The translations under genes and the position numbers were made by a program. 64,000 bases of DNA from Granulicella sapmiensis (GTDB lineage: Bacteria; Acidobacteriota; Terriglobia; Terriglobales; Acidobacteriaceae): NCBI GenBank assembly GCA_026225395.1, contig JAMFSR010000017.1:1-64000 (forward strand), given 5' to 3'. Of this stretch, positions 1 through 8,800 are shown in pieces. The notes beneath the pieces were generated by a model, which saw only the letters and a list, made by a program, of their open reading frames with translations, did not search any database and was not told where the DNA came from. Within the stretch, counting starts at the first letter, position 1, and each line of letters opens with the position of its first letter.

Positions 1-1
1 A

Positions 2-1345
2 GGTGAGATTCGCACCCGCATCGCGGAGTACGAGTCAATCCTGGCCTCGGAATCGAAGCTGCGCGCGGTCATCGTCAAGGAGCTCGAAGACGTCCGCGAC
101 AAGTATGGCGACGCGCGCCGCACGGTCATCGTCGACGAGACCGCCGAGTTGCAGATGGAAGACCTGATCGCCGACGAACAGGTGGCTATCACTGTCAGCC
201 ATCAGGGCTATCTCAAGCGGACGCCGATCTCCATCTACCGCCAGCAGCGCCGCGGCGGCACAGGCCGCACCGGCATGAAGACGCGCGAAGAAGACTTCGT
301 CGCCCAGCTCATCATCGATAGCACCCACGCCTACCTGCTCTGCTTCACCAACAGCGGCCGCGTCTACTGGCTCAAGGTCTATGAGATCCCCGACGTCGGC
401 GCCGCCGGCAAGGGCAAAGCCATGGCCTCGCTCGTCGATCTCCAGCCCGGCGAAAAGGTCGTCACCATCCTCCCCGTCCGCGACCTCGAAGAAGACTCCA
501 AGTACGTCCTCTTCGCCACGCGCAACGGCACCGTCAAAAAAACCGCGCTCAAAGACTTCTCCAACGTCATGGCCCGCGGCATCATCGCCATCGGCATCGA
601 CAAGGACGACGAGCTCATCACCGCCAAAATCACCGACGGCGAACAGGTCATCTTCCTCGCCACGCACGAAGGCATGGCCATCCGCTTCAACGAGCAGGAC
701 CTCCGCTCCATGGGCCGCCCCGCCTTCGGCAACAAGGGCATCACGCTCAAAAAGGGTGACTACGTCATCGGCGCCGCGGTCACTCCCTCACCGGAAGCCC
801 GCAACAAGCAGCGCCTCGCCCGCGCCGCTGAAGCCGGCCTCACCTCGCAGGTAGAAGCCGTCCTCGACGAAGCCGCCGACTCCACCGCCGCACAGCCGCT
901 GGCCCTCGCCGAGTCCGACGACACCGTAGCTGCCCCCGAGCTCTCACCCGAAGCCGCCGCCAAGCTAGCCAAGCTCGACGAAAAGCTAGGCCTCACCCCC
1001 TGCCTCATCCTCACCGTCTCAGACAACGGCTTCGGCAAGCGGACAGACGTCGACAGCTACCGCCTGCAATCCCGCGGCGGCAAGGGCGTCATCAACATGC
1101 GCACCACGCCCAAGATCGGCAAGGTCGCCGCCATCCAGCTGGTCGACGACACCACAGAGATGATGGTCATCTCTCAATTCGGCAAGATCATCCGCATCGA
1201 CACCAAATCCGTCCGCGCCGCCGGCCGCGCCACCATGGGCGTAAAGCTCCTCGACCTCGACACCGACGACAAGGTAGCCGCCGCCATGGTAATCCCCCCC
1301 GACGAAGCCAAAGCCCCAAACGAAAACGGAGCCCTGCTGCAGTAG
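2..1345 (+). CDS. gyrA: DNA gyrase subunit A, C-terminal part (5' end outside window)
   Basis: Type IIA topoisomerase subunit that, with GyrB, introduces negative supercoils; this part is the end of the coiled-coil/tower region followed by the DNA-wrapping beta-pinwheel. The frame is open from base 2, so the start lies upstream of the window. The GyrA box QRRGGTG is at about 245-265 and a related SRGGKG blade motif is near 1070-1087, which separates GyrA from ParC. Between two blades (about 790-990) there is an Ala/Glu/Ser-rich insertion of roughly 65 residues that is not part of the usual propeller and is probably a disordered loop. Codons are C-ending, as in most genes of the first 47 kb. 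The family assignment is firm; the role of the insertion is unknown. Confidence 0.95.
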   Translation, partial: GEIRTRIAEYESILASESKLRAVIVKELEDVRDKYGDARRTVIVDETAELQMEDLIADEQVAITVSHQGYLKRTPISIYRQQRRGGTGRTGMKTREEDFVAQLIIDSTHAYLLCFTNSGRVYWLKVYEIPDVGAAGKGKAMASLVDLQPGEKVVTILPVRDLEEDSKYVLFATRNGTVKKTALKDFSNVMARGIIAIGIDKDDELITAKITDGEQVIFLATHEGMAIRFNEQDLRSMGRPAFGNKGITLKKGDYVIGAAVTPSPEARNKQRLARAAEAGLTSQVEAVLDEAADSTAAQPLALAESDDTVAAPELSPEAAAKLAKLDEKLGLTPCLILTVSDNGFGKRTDVDSYRLQSRGGKGVINMRTTPKIGKVAAIQLVDDTTEMMVISQFGKIIRIDTKSVRAAGRATMGVKLLDLDTDDKVAAAMVIPPDEAKAPNENGALLQ

Positions 1346-1412
1346 CTTCTCTTGGTTACCAGAAACAATAACTTCTATCGAAGATCACCGTCGAGCTATA
1401 AGATTCCATGGA

Positions 1413-2288
1413 ATGTTGACTAACACCGAACGTCTCCGCCTATTGGCAAGACTTTTTACCCGCCCCGTTTTTAGCTCACTCGCCCAACGTGGAAAGTGGC
1501 AGCATTCGCTTGCATTTTTGAAAAACTATGGCCTTTTGGAGTCGTCGCGACCAAGGCCTTTGTCTCTCCTTTTCGATCAAGCGTGGGAGGAGATCAAAAT
1601 CGGCTACAGAAACGAATATGTCTATAAGAATGAAATAGCAAATCGAATTCTATTCGGTAGGCATAGGCCGCATACGGCATCGTTTCATGTAGAAATGCCT
1701 ATCGGAAATTCGATTGTTGATGTCGCCGTTTTCAACGGCACCTCCACTGCTTATGAAGTGAAAACTGAATATGATTCAGCTCGCAGACTTGAAACTCAAA
1801 CCGCCGATTACCTCAAAGCTTTCGAGCATGTTTATGTCGTCGCACATCCGTCCCTCGCCCAAGATTACTGTGGTGTGGTGAGAGAAGGAGTCGGAGTTAT
1901 GGCTCTTTCCCAGCGCGGCTCTCTGGCCACGATTAAAAAAGCAAAGTCGAATATACAAGCTCTTCACCACCGAACAATTTTTAGATGTCTACGGCGCGAG
2001 GAGTATGTGTCAATCATTCGCGAGGCATCGGGTCAAACCATTGATCTACCTAATGGTCTTATAGCGGATGAGTGCAATCGTGTGTTTGGGACTCTGGAAA
2101 TAGACTTGGCTCATTCTCTATATGTCAAAGCGTTGCGTGAACGAAAAATTGGCTTGCAAAACGCGAACTTTATGTCTACTCTTCCGACTAGCCTTCGAGC
2201 AGTTGGATACGCTACGCCATTATCCGAACGGCAACGTTCTGCGATAACGGATGTCTTGAATGAGTGTGTTCCAGTAGCTTTGGCGTAG
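1413..2288 (+). CDS. sce7726-family protein, PD-(D/E)XK nuclease-like
   Basis: A 291-residue soluble protein that I recognise as resembling the sce7726 family. Residues about 100-117 read IVDVAVFNG followed by YEVKT: an Asp (about 103) and a Glu-x-Lys (about 115-117) spaced as in PD-(D/E)XK nucleases, with Glu74 a possible additional ligand; the DNA-cleavage idea is inferred from this motif. It begins 68 bp after gyrA with only a weak ribosome site, and is followed after 41 bp by the sce7725-like gene and then the coiled-coil gene, all in one direction. The cassette is visibly richer in A and T and uses A/T-ending codons, unlike gyrA and the genes after 5.2 kb, which suggests transfer. A host-defence role is plausible but unproven. 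Confidence 0.75.
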   Translation: MLTNTERLRLLARLFTRPVFSSLAQRGKWQHSLAFLKNYGLLESSRPRPLSLLFDQAWEEIKIGYRNEYVYKNEIANRILFGRHRPHTASFHVEMPIGNSIVDVAVFNGTSTAYEVKTEYDSARRLETQTADYLKAFEHVYVVAHPSLAQDYCGVVREGVGVMALSQRGSLATIKKAKSNIQALHHRTIFRCLRREEYVSIIREASGQTIDLPNGLIADECNRVFGTLEIDLAHSLYVKALRERKIGLQNANFMSTLPTSLRAVGYATPLSERQRSAITDVLNECVPVALA

Positions 2289-2329
2289 GTCGGGCCTGAT
2301 ATCAAGAATCAGGAAAGTTGGCCGTCTCA

Positions 2330-3298
2330 ATGTATTTTCCGTATCTTTATGCCCGCCGTGCTGAGTTGCTGGCGCTGAGAGACATTTCAGAAGAGCTAGA
2401 CGTTCGCGACACAGTCATTCCCATTTTGGAGCCCGTGAAGGCTGATTCTAAAGATCTCATTCGCTGCTTAGAGGTTTTAGGAGAAGCATCTATCCGAACG
2501 CTTGTAATAACCAATCCGAAACAAGGCGACTTCAAGGCTAAAACGACTAGACCTGCCACGCTCGTTCCTCCCTGGCGGTCATCTCTTTCCGAGTCATTTT
2601 CGGAGTACCCAAGTAATATCCCAGCTTTTGTCTGCAGAGCCGAAACGCGGTTTGTTGAGATCACATCTTTCCTCGCCAGATATCCAAATAGAGATGTAGC
2701 CCTTGTCTATTGGAGTCCGCGTTTTAGTGATGCCGAAATCCAATCCCTTATCGCCGAACGACGTATTCGATTTCATGTAAATCTTCACAAGAAACTATCT
2801 ACTGCCCAGCGGGCACTTCTTCCCATCGCTAAGGCCGTGGATGTCGTGGATGGCTTTAATGCTCAACTCAGAAATGCTGACTATGGCGAACCTGAGCTAC
2901 TAAGCGACGCTCATCTGACTTATAGTGCAACATCAATCGGCTACGGCGACTATTCAGTAATTGGGGCAAAATTTAGCGACTCTGGTGGACCAGCTCACGC
3001 TGTTGCAATCCATGCCGTTTATAAGGATGCGGCGACAGGAATTGTGTGGGTCCAACATTTCGTTTCGGATGATACCGACATAAACGTCGGAAGCACCGCG
3101 GGAAAATATCTTCAGGCAGCGACCAAGCTCGTGAGGGCTGCAACGCGCCGTAGAAGAGAGTTTGGGGATAATCAAGCGCTGCGTGGCTACGCCGAAGATG
3201 TAGCCACTAATAACAATCCTGGCTTGATGACAAACAAGCGTCGTCAAATTCATCATCACGTGGCATTGAACCACTCGATTCTAAGAGGCACCGCTTAG
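2330..3298 (+). CDS. sce7725-family protein
   Basis: A 322-residue protein starting MYFPYLYARR and followed by an ALRDI-type segment and IPILEPVK, the hallmark beginning of the sce7725 family as I remember it; these are regularly encoded next to sce7726 proteins, as here. The frame is open four codons further up to a TTG at 2318, but that codon touches the AGGAAAG ribosome site (2311-2317), so the ATG at 2330, which also matches the family start, is preferred. No signal peptide or membrane segment is visible and I recognise no catalytic motif. The stop codon (3296-3298) directly abuts the ATG of the next gene, implying one transcript and coupled translation. Its biochemical role is unknown; sharing a cassette with a nuclease-like partner suggests a joint function. 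Confidence 0.75.
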   Translation: MYFPYLYARRAELLALRDISEELDVRDTVIPILEPVKADSKDLIRCLEVLGEASIRTLVITNPKQGDFKAKTTRPATLVPPWRSSLSESFSEYPSNIPAFVCRAETRFVEITSFLARYPNRDVALVYWSPRFSDAEIQSLIAERRIRFHVNLHKKLSTAQRALLPIAKAVDVVDGFNAQLRNADYGEPELLSDAHLTYSATSIGYGDYSVIGAKFSDSGGPAHAVAIHAVYKDAATGIVWVQHFVSDDTDINVGSTAGKYLQAATKLVRAATRRRREFGDNQALRGYAEDVATNNNPGLMTNKRRQIHHHVALNHSILRGTA

Positions 3299-4000
3299 AT
3301 GCCGTCTGAAACAACGCTGATAAGATTTCACATTGCAGGCCGCTGGTCTGCAGATGATTTTTCGCATTTACTGAGGACATCTAACGATATATACAACTTG
3401 TCAGTGGTCCTCTCTGCAGATCTACTTCGAGATCCAATCCTTCGAAATGAGATGTTCCCGATGGACCGAAGAACAGTTAGACGTTTGGCCGCCACGCGTG
3501 TCGATCGACCCTGGATGGACGTTGCAAAAATTTCATTTGCATCTCCTGGCTTCATTGATCTCGCAGGATTAGATACTGTTGCGGGGCACATCAAAGATTT
3601 TGCTCTAGGTTTATTGGATCGATATCAAGATAGACCCTTTCGTCGCCTAGAACTTCAAGAGAAGCTAAGAATCGCTGATAGAGCTCGTTTTGAAGATGAG
3701 AGCACCCGCAACGAAAAGCTCGCACTATTTCGTCATGGCGAGGTGATGAGAGCGCTAGAAATCACAGAACAACGACTCAAACTGCAGAGAAGAGTTCTTA
3801 AGAACAAAGAACTTCACTTAAGAAACCTTGATAGGGAAAGTGATTTCGCACTGAAGATGAGCAAGATGAGTAAAGAAAATGATCTAACAGTCGAGCAGAC
3901 CGAAAAGCTTGGCACCTGGATAGACAGTCGGATAGCCCCTGTGCGCGAGCTAGCTGAACTAAAGCAACTCGTTGATGTCCAAGTTCTATCGGAGCAATAG
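3299..4000 (+). CDS. hypothetical protein with C-terminal coiled coil, third gene of sce7726/sce7725 cassette
   Basis: A 233-residue soluble protein not recognised as a known family. The N-terminal half (about 1-110) looks globular and ends with a SPGFIDLAGL segment followed by a helix; this Ser-Pro-Gly/Asp-Leu-Ala-Gly pattern occurs in various bacterial proteins of unknown function. Residues about 115-210 are charged and helical (repeated Glu, Lys, Arg and Leu with heptad spacing), probably a coiled coil. The ATG follows the previous stop codon with no gap, so the protein is presumably made together with the sce7725-like protein. Composition is AT-rich like its two partners. It may be a structural or sensing partner of the pair, but nothing in the sequence fixes a function. 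Confidence 0.7.
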   Translation: MPSETTLIRFHIAGRWSADDFSHLLRTSNDIYNLSVVLSADLLRDPILRNEMFPMDRRTVRRLAATRVDRPWMDVAKISFASPGFIDLAGLDTVAGHIKDFALGLLDRYQDRPFRRLELQEKLRIADRARFEDESTRNEKLALFRHGEVMRALEITEQRLKLQRRVLKNKELHLRNLDRESDFALKMSKMSKENDLTVEQTEKLGTWIDSRIAPVRELAELKQLVDVQVLSEQ

Positions 4001-4095
4001 AAAGAGGTCATCCAGTCGGTTGCCCCACATCTCGCTTTGAAGACATGGGTTTTCGCGAGCTATCTCAGCATCGTTTTATGCCAACCTTGAACCGG

Positions 4096-4830
4096 CTACG
4101 GCGCGACTTGCTTCACGAATACTTGCGCCGCATCTGCAAGATCGAGTAGCACCCCATCACCTTGAAGCGGCTCGTAATCGTCAGCAAGGGTTCGCCGGTA
4201 TGAAGCATCAATCAAATAGATAGGCTTGTGTGGCTCTTCATCTCGCACAATCGCAAACTGACTGAGTTGTCCGGCATAAAAACCGAGCTGATCCTTCATT
4301 TCTAACTCAATAAATACCGTATATTCAGTGCCGTCCTCAGCAACGTTCGCAGAAAGAATCTCGTAGATGATCGGCTTTTCGCCGAGTAGACCTGTGATGC
4401 CTAGCTTTTGAAGCCAAACAGCACGCCGGAGTGCAAATGTCGTAATAGGTGCCTTACCGCGCCACATGCCATAGGCCAACCCAAGCCAGTGGCTTACAGC
4501 AAAGGATAAGAAGACATAGCAAGTTCCAAGCGCGGCCGCCTCAGTGGGATATGAGGCGGCCCAACCCTTAACCGGCCAAGAATCAATCATGTGAAAAAAG
4601 TAAAGTGGCTGGAAACAGTGACACAACCCAAGCGCCAGCAGGATGAAACTTCCGAAAAGAATCAACAATCCATGCGTAGAAACGCCAAGCGCGACTAACT
4701 CGCCGAGCTCAGCACTTGCTCCTTGTTCTACGAAAGATCGGGGGAAAACAAGATTTCGGCTTCTCTGAGCAAAGAGACCGGGAATGATACAAAGAATCGC
4801 GAGAAGAACCGTTGAAACATCGATCTTCAA
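4096..4830 (-). CDS. DUF6338-like membrane protein
   Basis: A 244-residue protein with an N-terminal membrane helix (about 8-22), further hydrophobic segments near 50-75 and 100-118, and a soluble C-terminal domain (about 140-244). The opening MKIDVSTVLLAILCIIPG and overall plan match DUF6338 proteins as I recall them; the function of that family is unknown. It begins 11 bp after the small gene 4842-5045 on the same strand, so the two probably form an operon. It converges on the sce7726/sce7725 cassette with a gap of about 95 bp. Composition is intermediate between the AT-rich cassette and the host-like genes, so it may belong to the same acquired block. Confidence 0.7.
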   Translation of the reverse strand: MKIDVSTVLLAILCIIPGLFAQRSRNLVFPRSFVEQGASAELGELVALGVSTHGLLILFGSFILLALGLCHCFQPLYFFHMIDSWPVKGWAASYPTEAAALGTCYVFLSFAVSHWLGLAYGMWRGKAPITTFALRRAVWLQKLGITGLLGEKPIIYEILSANVAEDGTEYTVFIELEMKDQLGFYAGQLSQFAIVRDEEPHKPIYLIDASYRRTLADDYEPLQGDGVLLDLADAAQVFVKQVAP

Positions 4831-4841
4831 CGATTGGCCCC

Positions 4842-5045
4842 TTAGCGGCTATTGGTTGATCTATCGATAGAAGAAGATGTTGAGGTAGACGGCTGTTGCG
4901 TGCCACTCTCGCGTCTCGGAGTCACAACGAACGGATTCGGAGCACCGGGCACAGTCCTGAGCGTATTTAGGCTCTTAGCCAAGTCATTGTTCTGACCGAG
5001 CCGACAAACTGCATCTTGCGCAATTGCTCTATTACTGATTGGCAT
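4842..5045 (-). CDS. small hypothetical protein (67 aa)
   Basis: A 67-residue protein starting MPISNRAIAQDAV, with a Ser/Thr-rich tail. An open frame extends further upstream to 5195, but the ATG at 5043-5045 is preferred because it is preceded by a strong ribosome site (GAGGTGA, 5-nt spacer). It lies 11 bp upstream of the DUF6338-like gene and is probably co-transcribed with it. No family is recognised and no signal or membrane segment is evident. Confidence 0.5.
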   Translation of the reverse strand: MPISNRAIAQDAVCRLGQNNDLAKSLNTLRTVPGAPNPFVVTPRRESGTQQPSTSTSSSIDRSTNSR

Positions 5046-5231
5046 GTCGGTCACCTCGTCTTCATTATAGCTCTGTCGCTGGGTACCACACTCTGCTGCA
5101 GGCCCAAGCAAAGGCCTGACCGCAGCGCCTGAACTGCCTTCCTCTCCCCGCCACGGATCACCCGCACAACCAATACATCCCCACCCACCCCGCACTCATC
5201 TCTTTAACAGAACCCGAAAGAGGAAGCACGC

Positions 5232-5522
5232 ATGTCCAAACCGAACGGCAGAAAACCCCTCATCACCCCCGACCCCGCCAACCCCATCATCGCCACCGCC
5301 GTACCCATCGACAACCACACCGTCGATCCCGACTACGACCGCCACAAGGGCCCCCACATTAAGTCGCCCCACGACCCAAAAGAGATCAATCCAAAAATGG
5401 CATCCGACATCGCCTACTGGTCCAAAGAATTTAACGTCACCGGCGACCAGCTACACGAAGCCATCCGCGTCCACGGAACCCACGTCGAAAAAATCCGTGC
5501 CGCTCTCCACAAACCCGCCTAA
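5232..5522 (+). CDS. DUF3606 domain-containing protein
   Basis: A 96-residue protein whose C-terminal half (about 55-95) contains IN-x8-YW-x3-FNVT, then L-x2-AI and HG with a terminal R-x2-L, the pattern of DUF3606. This short all-helical domain is common in soil bacteria and of unknown function. The N-terminal half is Pro/Asp-rich and probably disordered. The start is supported by AGAGG 8 nt upstream. It is divergent from the 4842-5045 gene, so 5046-5231 should hold both promoters. Two strong hairpins follow the gene at 5543-5600. Confidence 0.75.
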   Translation: MSKPNGRKPLITPDPANPIIATAVPIDNHTVDPDYDRHKGPHIKSPHDPKEINPKMASDIAYWSKEFNVTGDQLHEAIRVHGTHVEKIRAALHKPA

Positions 5523-5542
5523 ACCTACCTGCACAGCACCAC

Positions 5543-5566
5543 GGGGGCTTGACAAAACAAGCCCCC
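5543..5566. terminator. strong hairpin after DUF3606 gene
   Basis: Perfect 9-bp stem GGGGGCTTG / CAAGCCCCC (5543-5551 with 5558-5566) with a 6-nt loop, 20 nt after the stop codon. There is no long T tract on the + strand, so termination strength is uncertain. Confidence 0.55.
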
Positions 5567-5571
5567 AAACG

Positions 5572-5600
5572 CCCCTTGCCAGCTCGTAGACGGCAAGGGG
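5572..5600. terminator. second hairpin in tandem
   Basis: Perfect 9-bp stem CCCCTTGCC / GGCAAGGGG (5572-5580 with 5592-5600) immediately after the first hairpin. The pair may act together as a terminator or as mRNA 3'-end protection. The rest of 5601-5805 shows no gene; it should contain the promoter of the receptor gene. Confidence 0.45.
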
Positions 5601-5805
5601 TGTACTTTCATAAGTCCACCCCCAACCCCAATCCTCTGAAGACTTTAGTCCGAAAAGTATGGGAGGGGAGGGGGTGCCCGTTTTACAACTTCCTTCCAAA
5701 TTCTCTACCGCTTCCTTACGCCTTCTCAACGGACTCCTTACGCCTCGCTCCGCTCTACTGGATCAGTCCGCCTGATTCACCGGCGGAAGCGAGGTTGAAC
5801 CCACC

Positions 5806-8800
5806 ATGAAGTACCCAGCACGACTTGCCCTTGTTCTCTTTGCCCTACTATTCGCCAGCACGCTCCACGCCCAATCCACCTTTGGCAGCATCCGCGGCAC
5901 AGCCGTAGACTCCACCGGAGCCTCCGTCCCCGGATCCACCGCCACCCTCCGCTCGGTCGACCAAAGCACCACCCGCACCGCCACAACGGACACCTCCGGC
6001 GCCTTTCTCTTCGAAAACCTAAAACCCGGCAAGTACACCATCGCCGTCGCGCACAGCGGTTTCTCCACCACCAACCTCAACGGCATTGCGCTCGACGCCC
6101 GCCAGGACCTCCGCGTCAACGTCACCCTCACCATCTCGGCCGATAACACCACCGTCGAGGTCAACGCCGGTCCCGACCAGATCGACACCGAAGACGCCGC
6201 CATCTCCGACTCCAAGAACAACCAGCTCATTACCCAGCTCCCCCTCAACAACCGCGCCAGCACCACCAGCCCCCTCGGCTCCCTCGCCCTATCCGCCAAC
6301 GTCCAGCAGGATTCCAATGGCTACATAGCCCTGGGCGGCGCCAGCTCCTCGATGATCAACTTCTCAGTCGACGGCATATCCACGGCCAACGTCCGCCAGA
6401 ACGGCGCGCTGCAGGATGCGTATCCTTCGCAGGAAGGCATCGCGTCGGTCAAGGTCACGGCGTTCAACAACTCCGCTGAGTTCTCGCAGGTCGGCGATGT
6501 CACCTTCACCACGCGTAGCGGAGGCAACAAGATCCACGGCAGCCTCTTCGAGTACTTCCAGAACGATGTGCTCGATGCTGACCCTTACGGCTTCTCCGGC
6601 AAAGCTCCCAAGCACTTCAACACCTTCGGCGGCTCACTCTCCGGATCGGTCACGGTGCCGCATGTCTATAACGGCCGCGACAAGACATTCTTCTTCCTCG
6701 ACTACGAGGGCAATCGTCGCGCTACGGCGACGCTGCAGCAGTTCCTTGTGCCTTCCACGCTCGATCGCACCGGCAACCTCACAGACATCGGTGGCCCCAT
6801 CATCCCGACGTCGCAGATCAGCCCGACAGCGCTCGCGCTGCTTACGTATCTGCCGCAGCCGAATGTCTCCGGGCAATCGAGCTACAACTATGAAAACTTC
6901 CAGCCCACACCTTCGCATACGGATGGCGTAGATCTTCGTGTCGATCAAATTATCGGTTCGCGCAACTCGCTGTATGCGCGCTTCAGCCGCAAGAACATCA
7001 GCTCCAGCTATGCCAATCCGTTCCTGCCGGATGATGTCGATAGCATTCACAACCGCAGCTTGCTTGTATCCGACACTTTCACCATCACGCCGCGTTTGCT
7101 CAATGAAGCACGATACGGCTTCACGAATGTAACGACGAGCGTCAACTTCCCGATCCAGGGATCGACTGCACTTTCGCAGCTTGACCTGACCGGCGTCGAC
7201 ATCAGCCAGCATCCACTGACACACGCGTTCCCTACATTCAACTTCAACGCGGGTACCGGTTTCACGGCCATCGGTCGCGATAAAGCGGGCATCACGCAGT
7301 CGCGCACCACGCAGATCTCCGACAATGTGACGTACACGCTGGGCAAGCACACACTCAAGGCCGGCATCGATGTTCGCCGCGTGCGTTACTTCGATCTCGA
7401 AAGCTTTGCGCCTGAGTTCGGTTCGGATGATTTTGGCGACTTCAACTTCCAGCCGACGTTTACCGGCAACTCGTTCGGCGACTTCCTTGTCGGCGAACCC
7501 ACCACGCTCTACTTCGCTGTCTCCAGCCCTGACGTTGGCGGAACGGCGACGCAGTACAGCTTCTTCGCACAGGATGAGTTCCAGCTCAACTCGCGGTTCA
7601 CCTTGAGCTATGGTCTTCGGTGGCAGGTGCTGCCGTCGTTCAGTGAAGACGGCGGCAACCTCGCCAACTTCGACCAGAGCAATAACTCCATCGTTGTTCC
7701 CGATAACCTTGCGGCGTACCTCACGCAGCAGAACATCGTCTCGTCGAATCTCGCGTTCCAGCAGTCGTTCAATGCGTGCAGCCTCAATCAAGGTGGTCCA
7801 TGCACGAAGTACATCACGGCATCGCAGGATGGCTTGCCCGAAGGTCTTCGTCAGACCTACAAAGGCGACTTCCAGCCGCGTGTTGCCTTCGCCTATCGCC
7901 CGTTCAATGATACGAAGACTGTTGTCCGCGGCGGCTTCGGCATCTATACGATGACCAACCTTGGACCGCTGTCGTTCAACAATAGTGGTAACCCTACGTC
8001 GAACCTGCATGTGTACTCGAACTCCGGCACACAGGCTGCGCCGCTGATCAAGTTCCCAAACACAGCGCCTGCTTCTGTTGGTGTCGTCTATGGTGGGGGT
8101 GGTCTTGATCAGGGTGTCGACCCGCACTATCGCGATCCGCAGTCGAACCAGTGGTCGCTTACGTTGGAGCGTCAGTTGAGCGCGAACAACTCACTGCGTG
8201 CCAGCTATGTTGGCATGCATACGTATCGCCTCAGCGTCACTGAAGACCTCAATCAGATTCCAGCAAGCACGACGCCGTATGATACCGGGGCCACTGCCGG
8301 CACGTATGTTGATACGCGCGCTCCTTACCAGAACTGGACGACGCTCTACAGTACCTTCAACGCGGGCAAGGCCAACTATAGTGCATTCGAGTTGGAGGCT
8401 ACGCACCGTATGATTCATGGCCTTTATTACGACGCGAACTACACGCTCGCGAAAAATCAGGCTGACAACCAGGGTGATACGCCCAGCGGCTTTGCCGGTG
8501 AGGTTAACTACGGAATTCCAATCGCAGACCGCTTCCACATCAATAACGATTACGGCAATCAGGAAGGCACTCGCCGTCACCGCGTGCTGCTTACGGGTGT
8601 GTATCAACTTCCCTTTGGCGCGGGCCGTACGTTTGTCAACCACAGTCGCCTACTCAATAACGTGATCGGCAACTGGGACATCAACACGATCACGCTGCTT
8701 GAAACCGGCCCGTGGCTTACGCCAAGCATCAGCCCCAGCCTTGACCAGTCGAATACCAATGTCGTGAATCGTGGCGCCACGGCTCGCCCCGATGTTGTCT

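Noticed and set aside
6634-8127. Long antisense frame (497 aa) over the first receptor gene
   Set aside because: Frame is a shadow of the GC-rich receptor gene; Arg-rich composition, no ribosome site.
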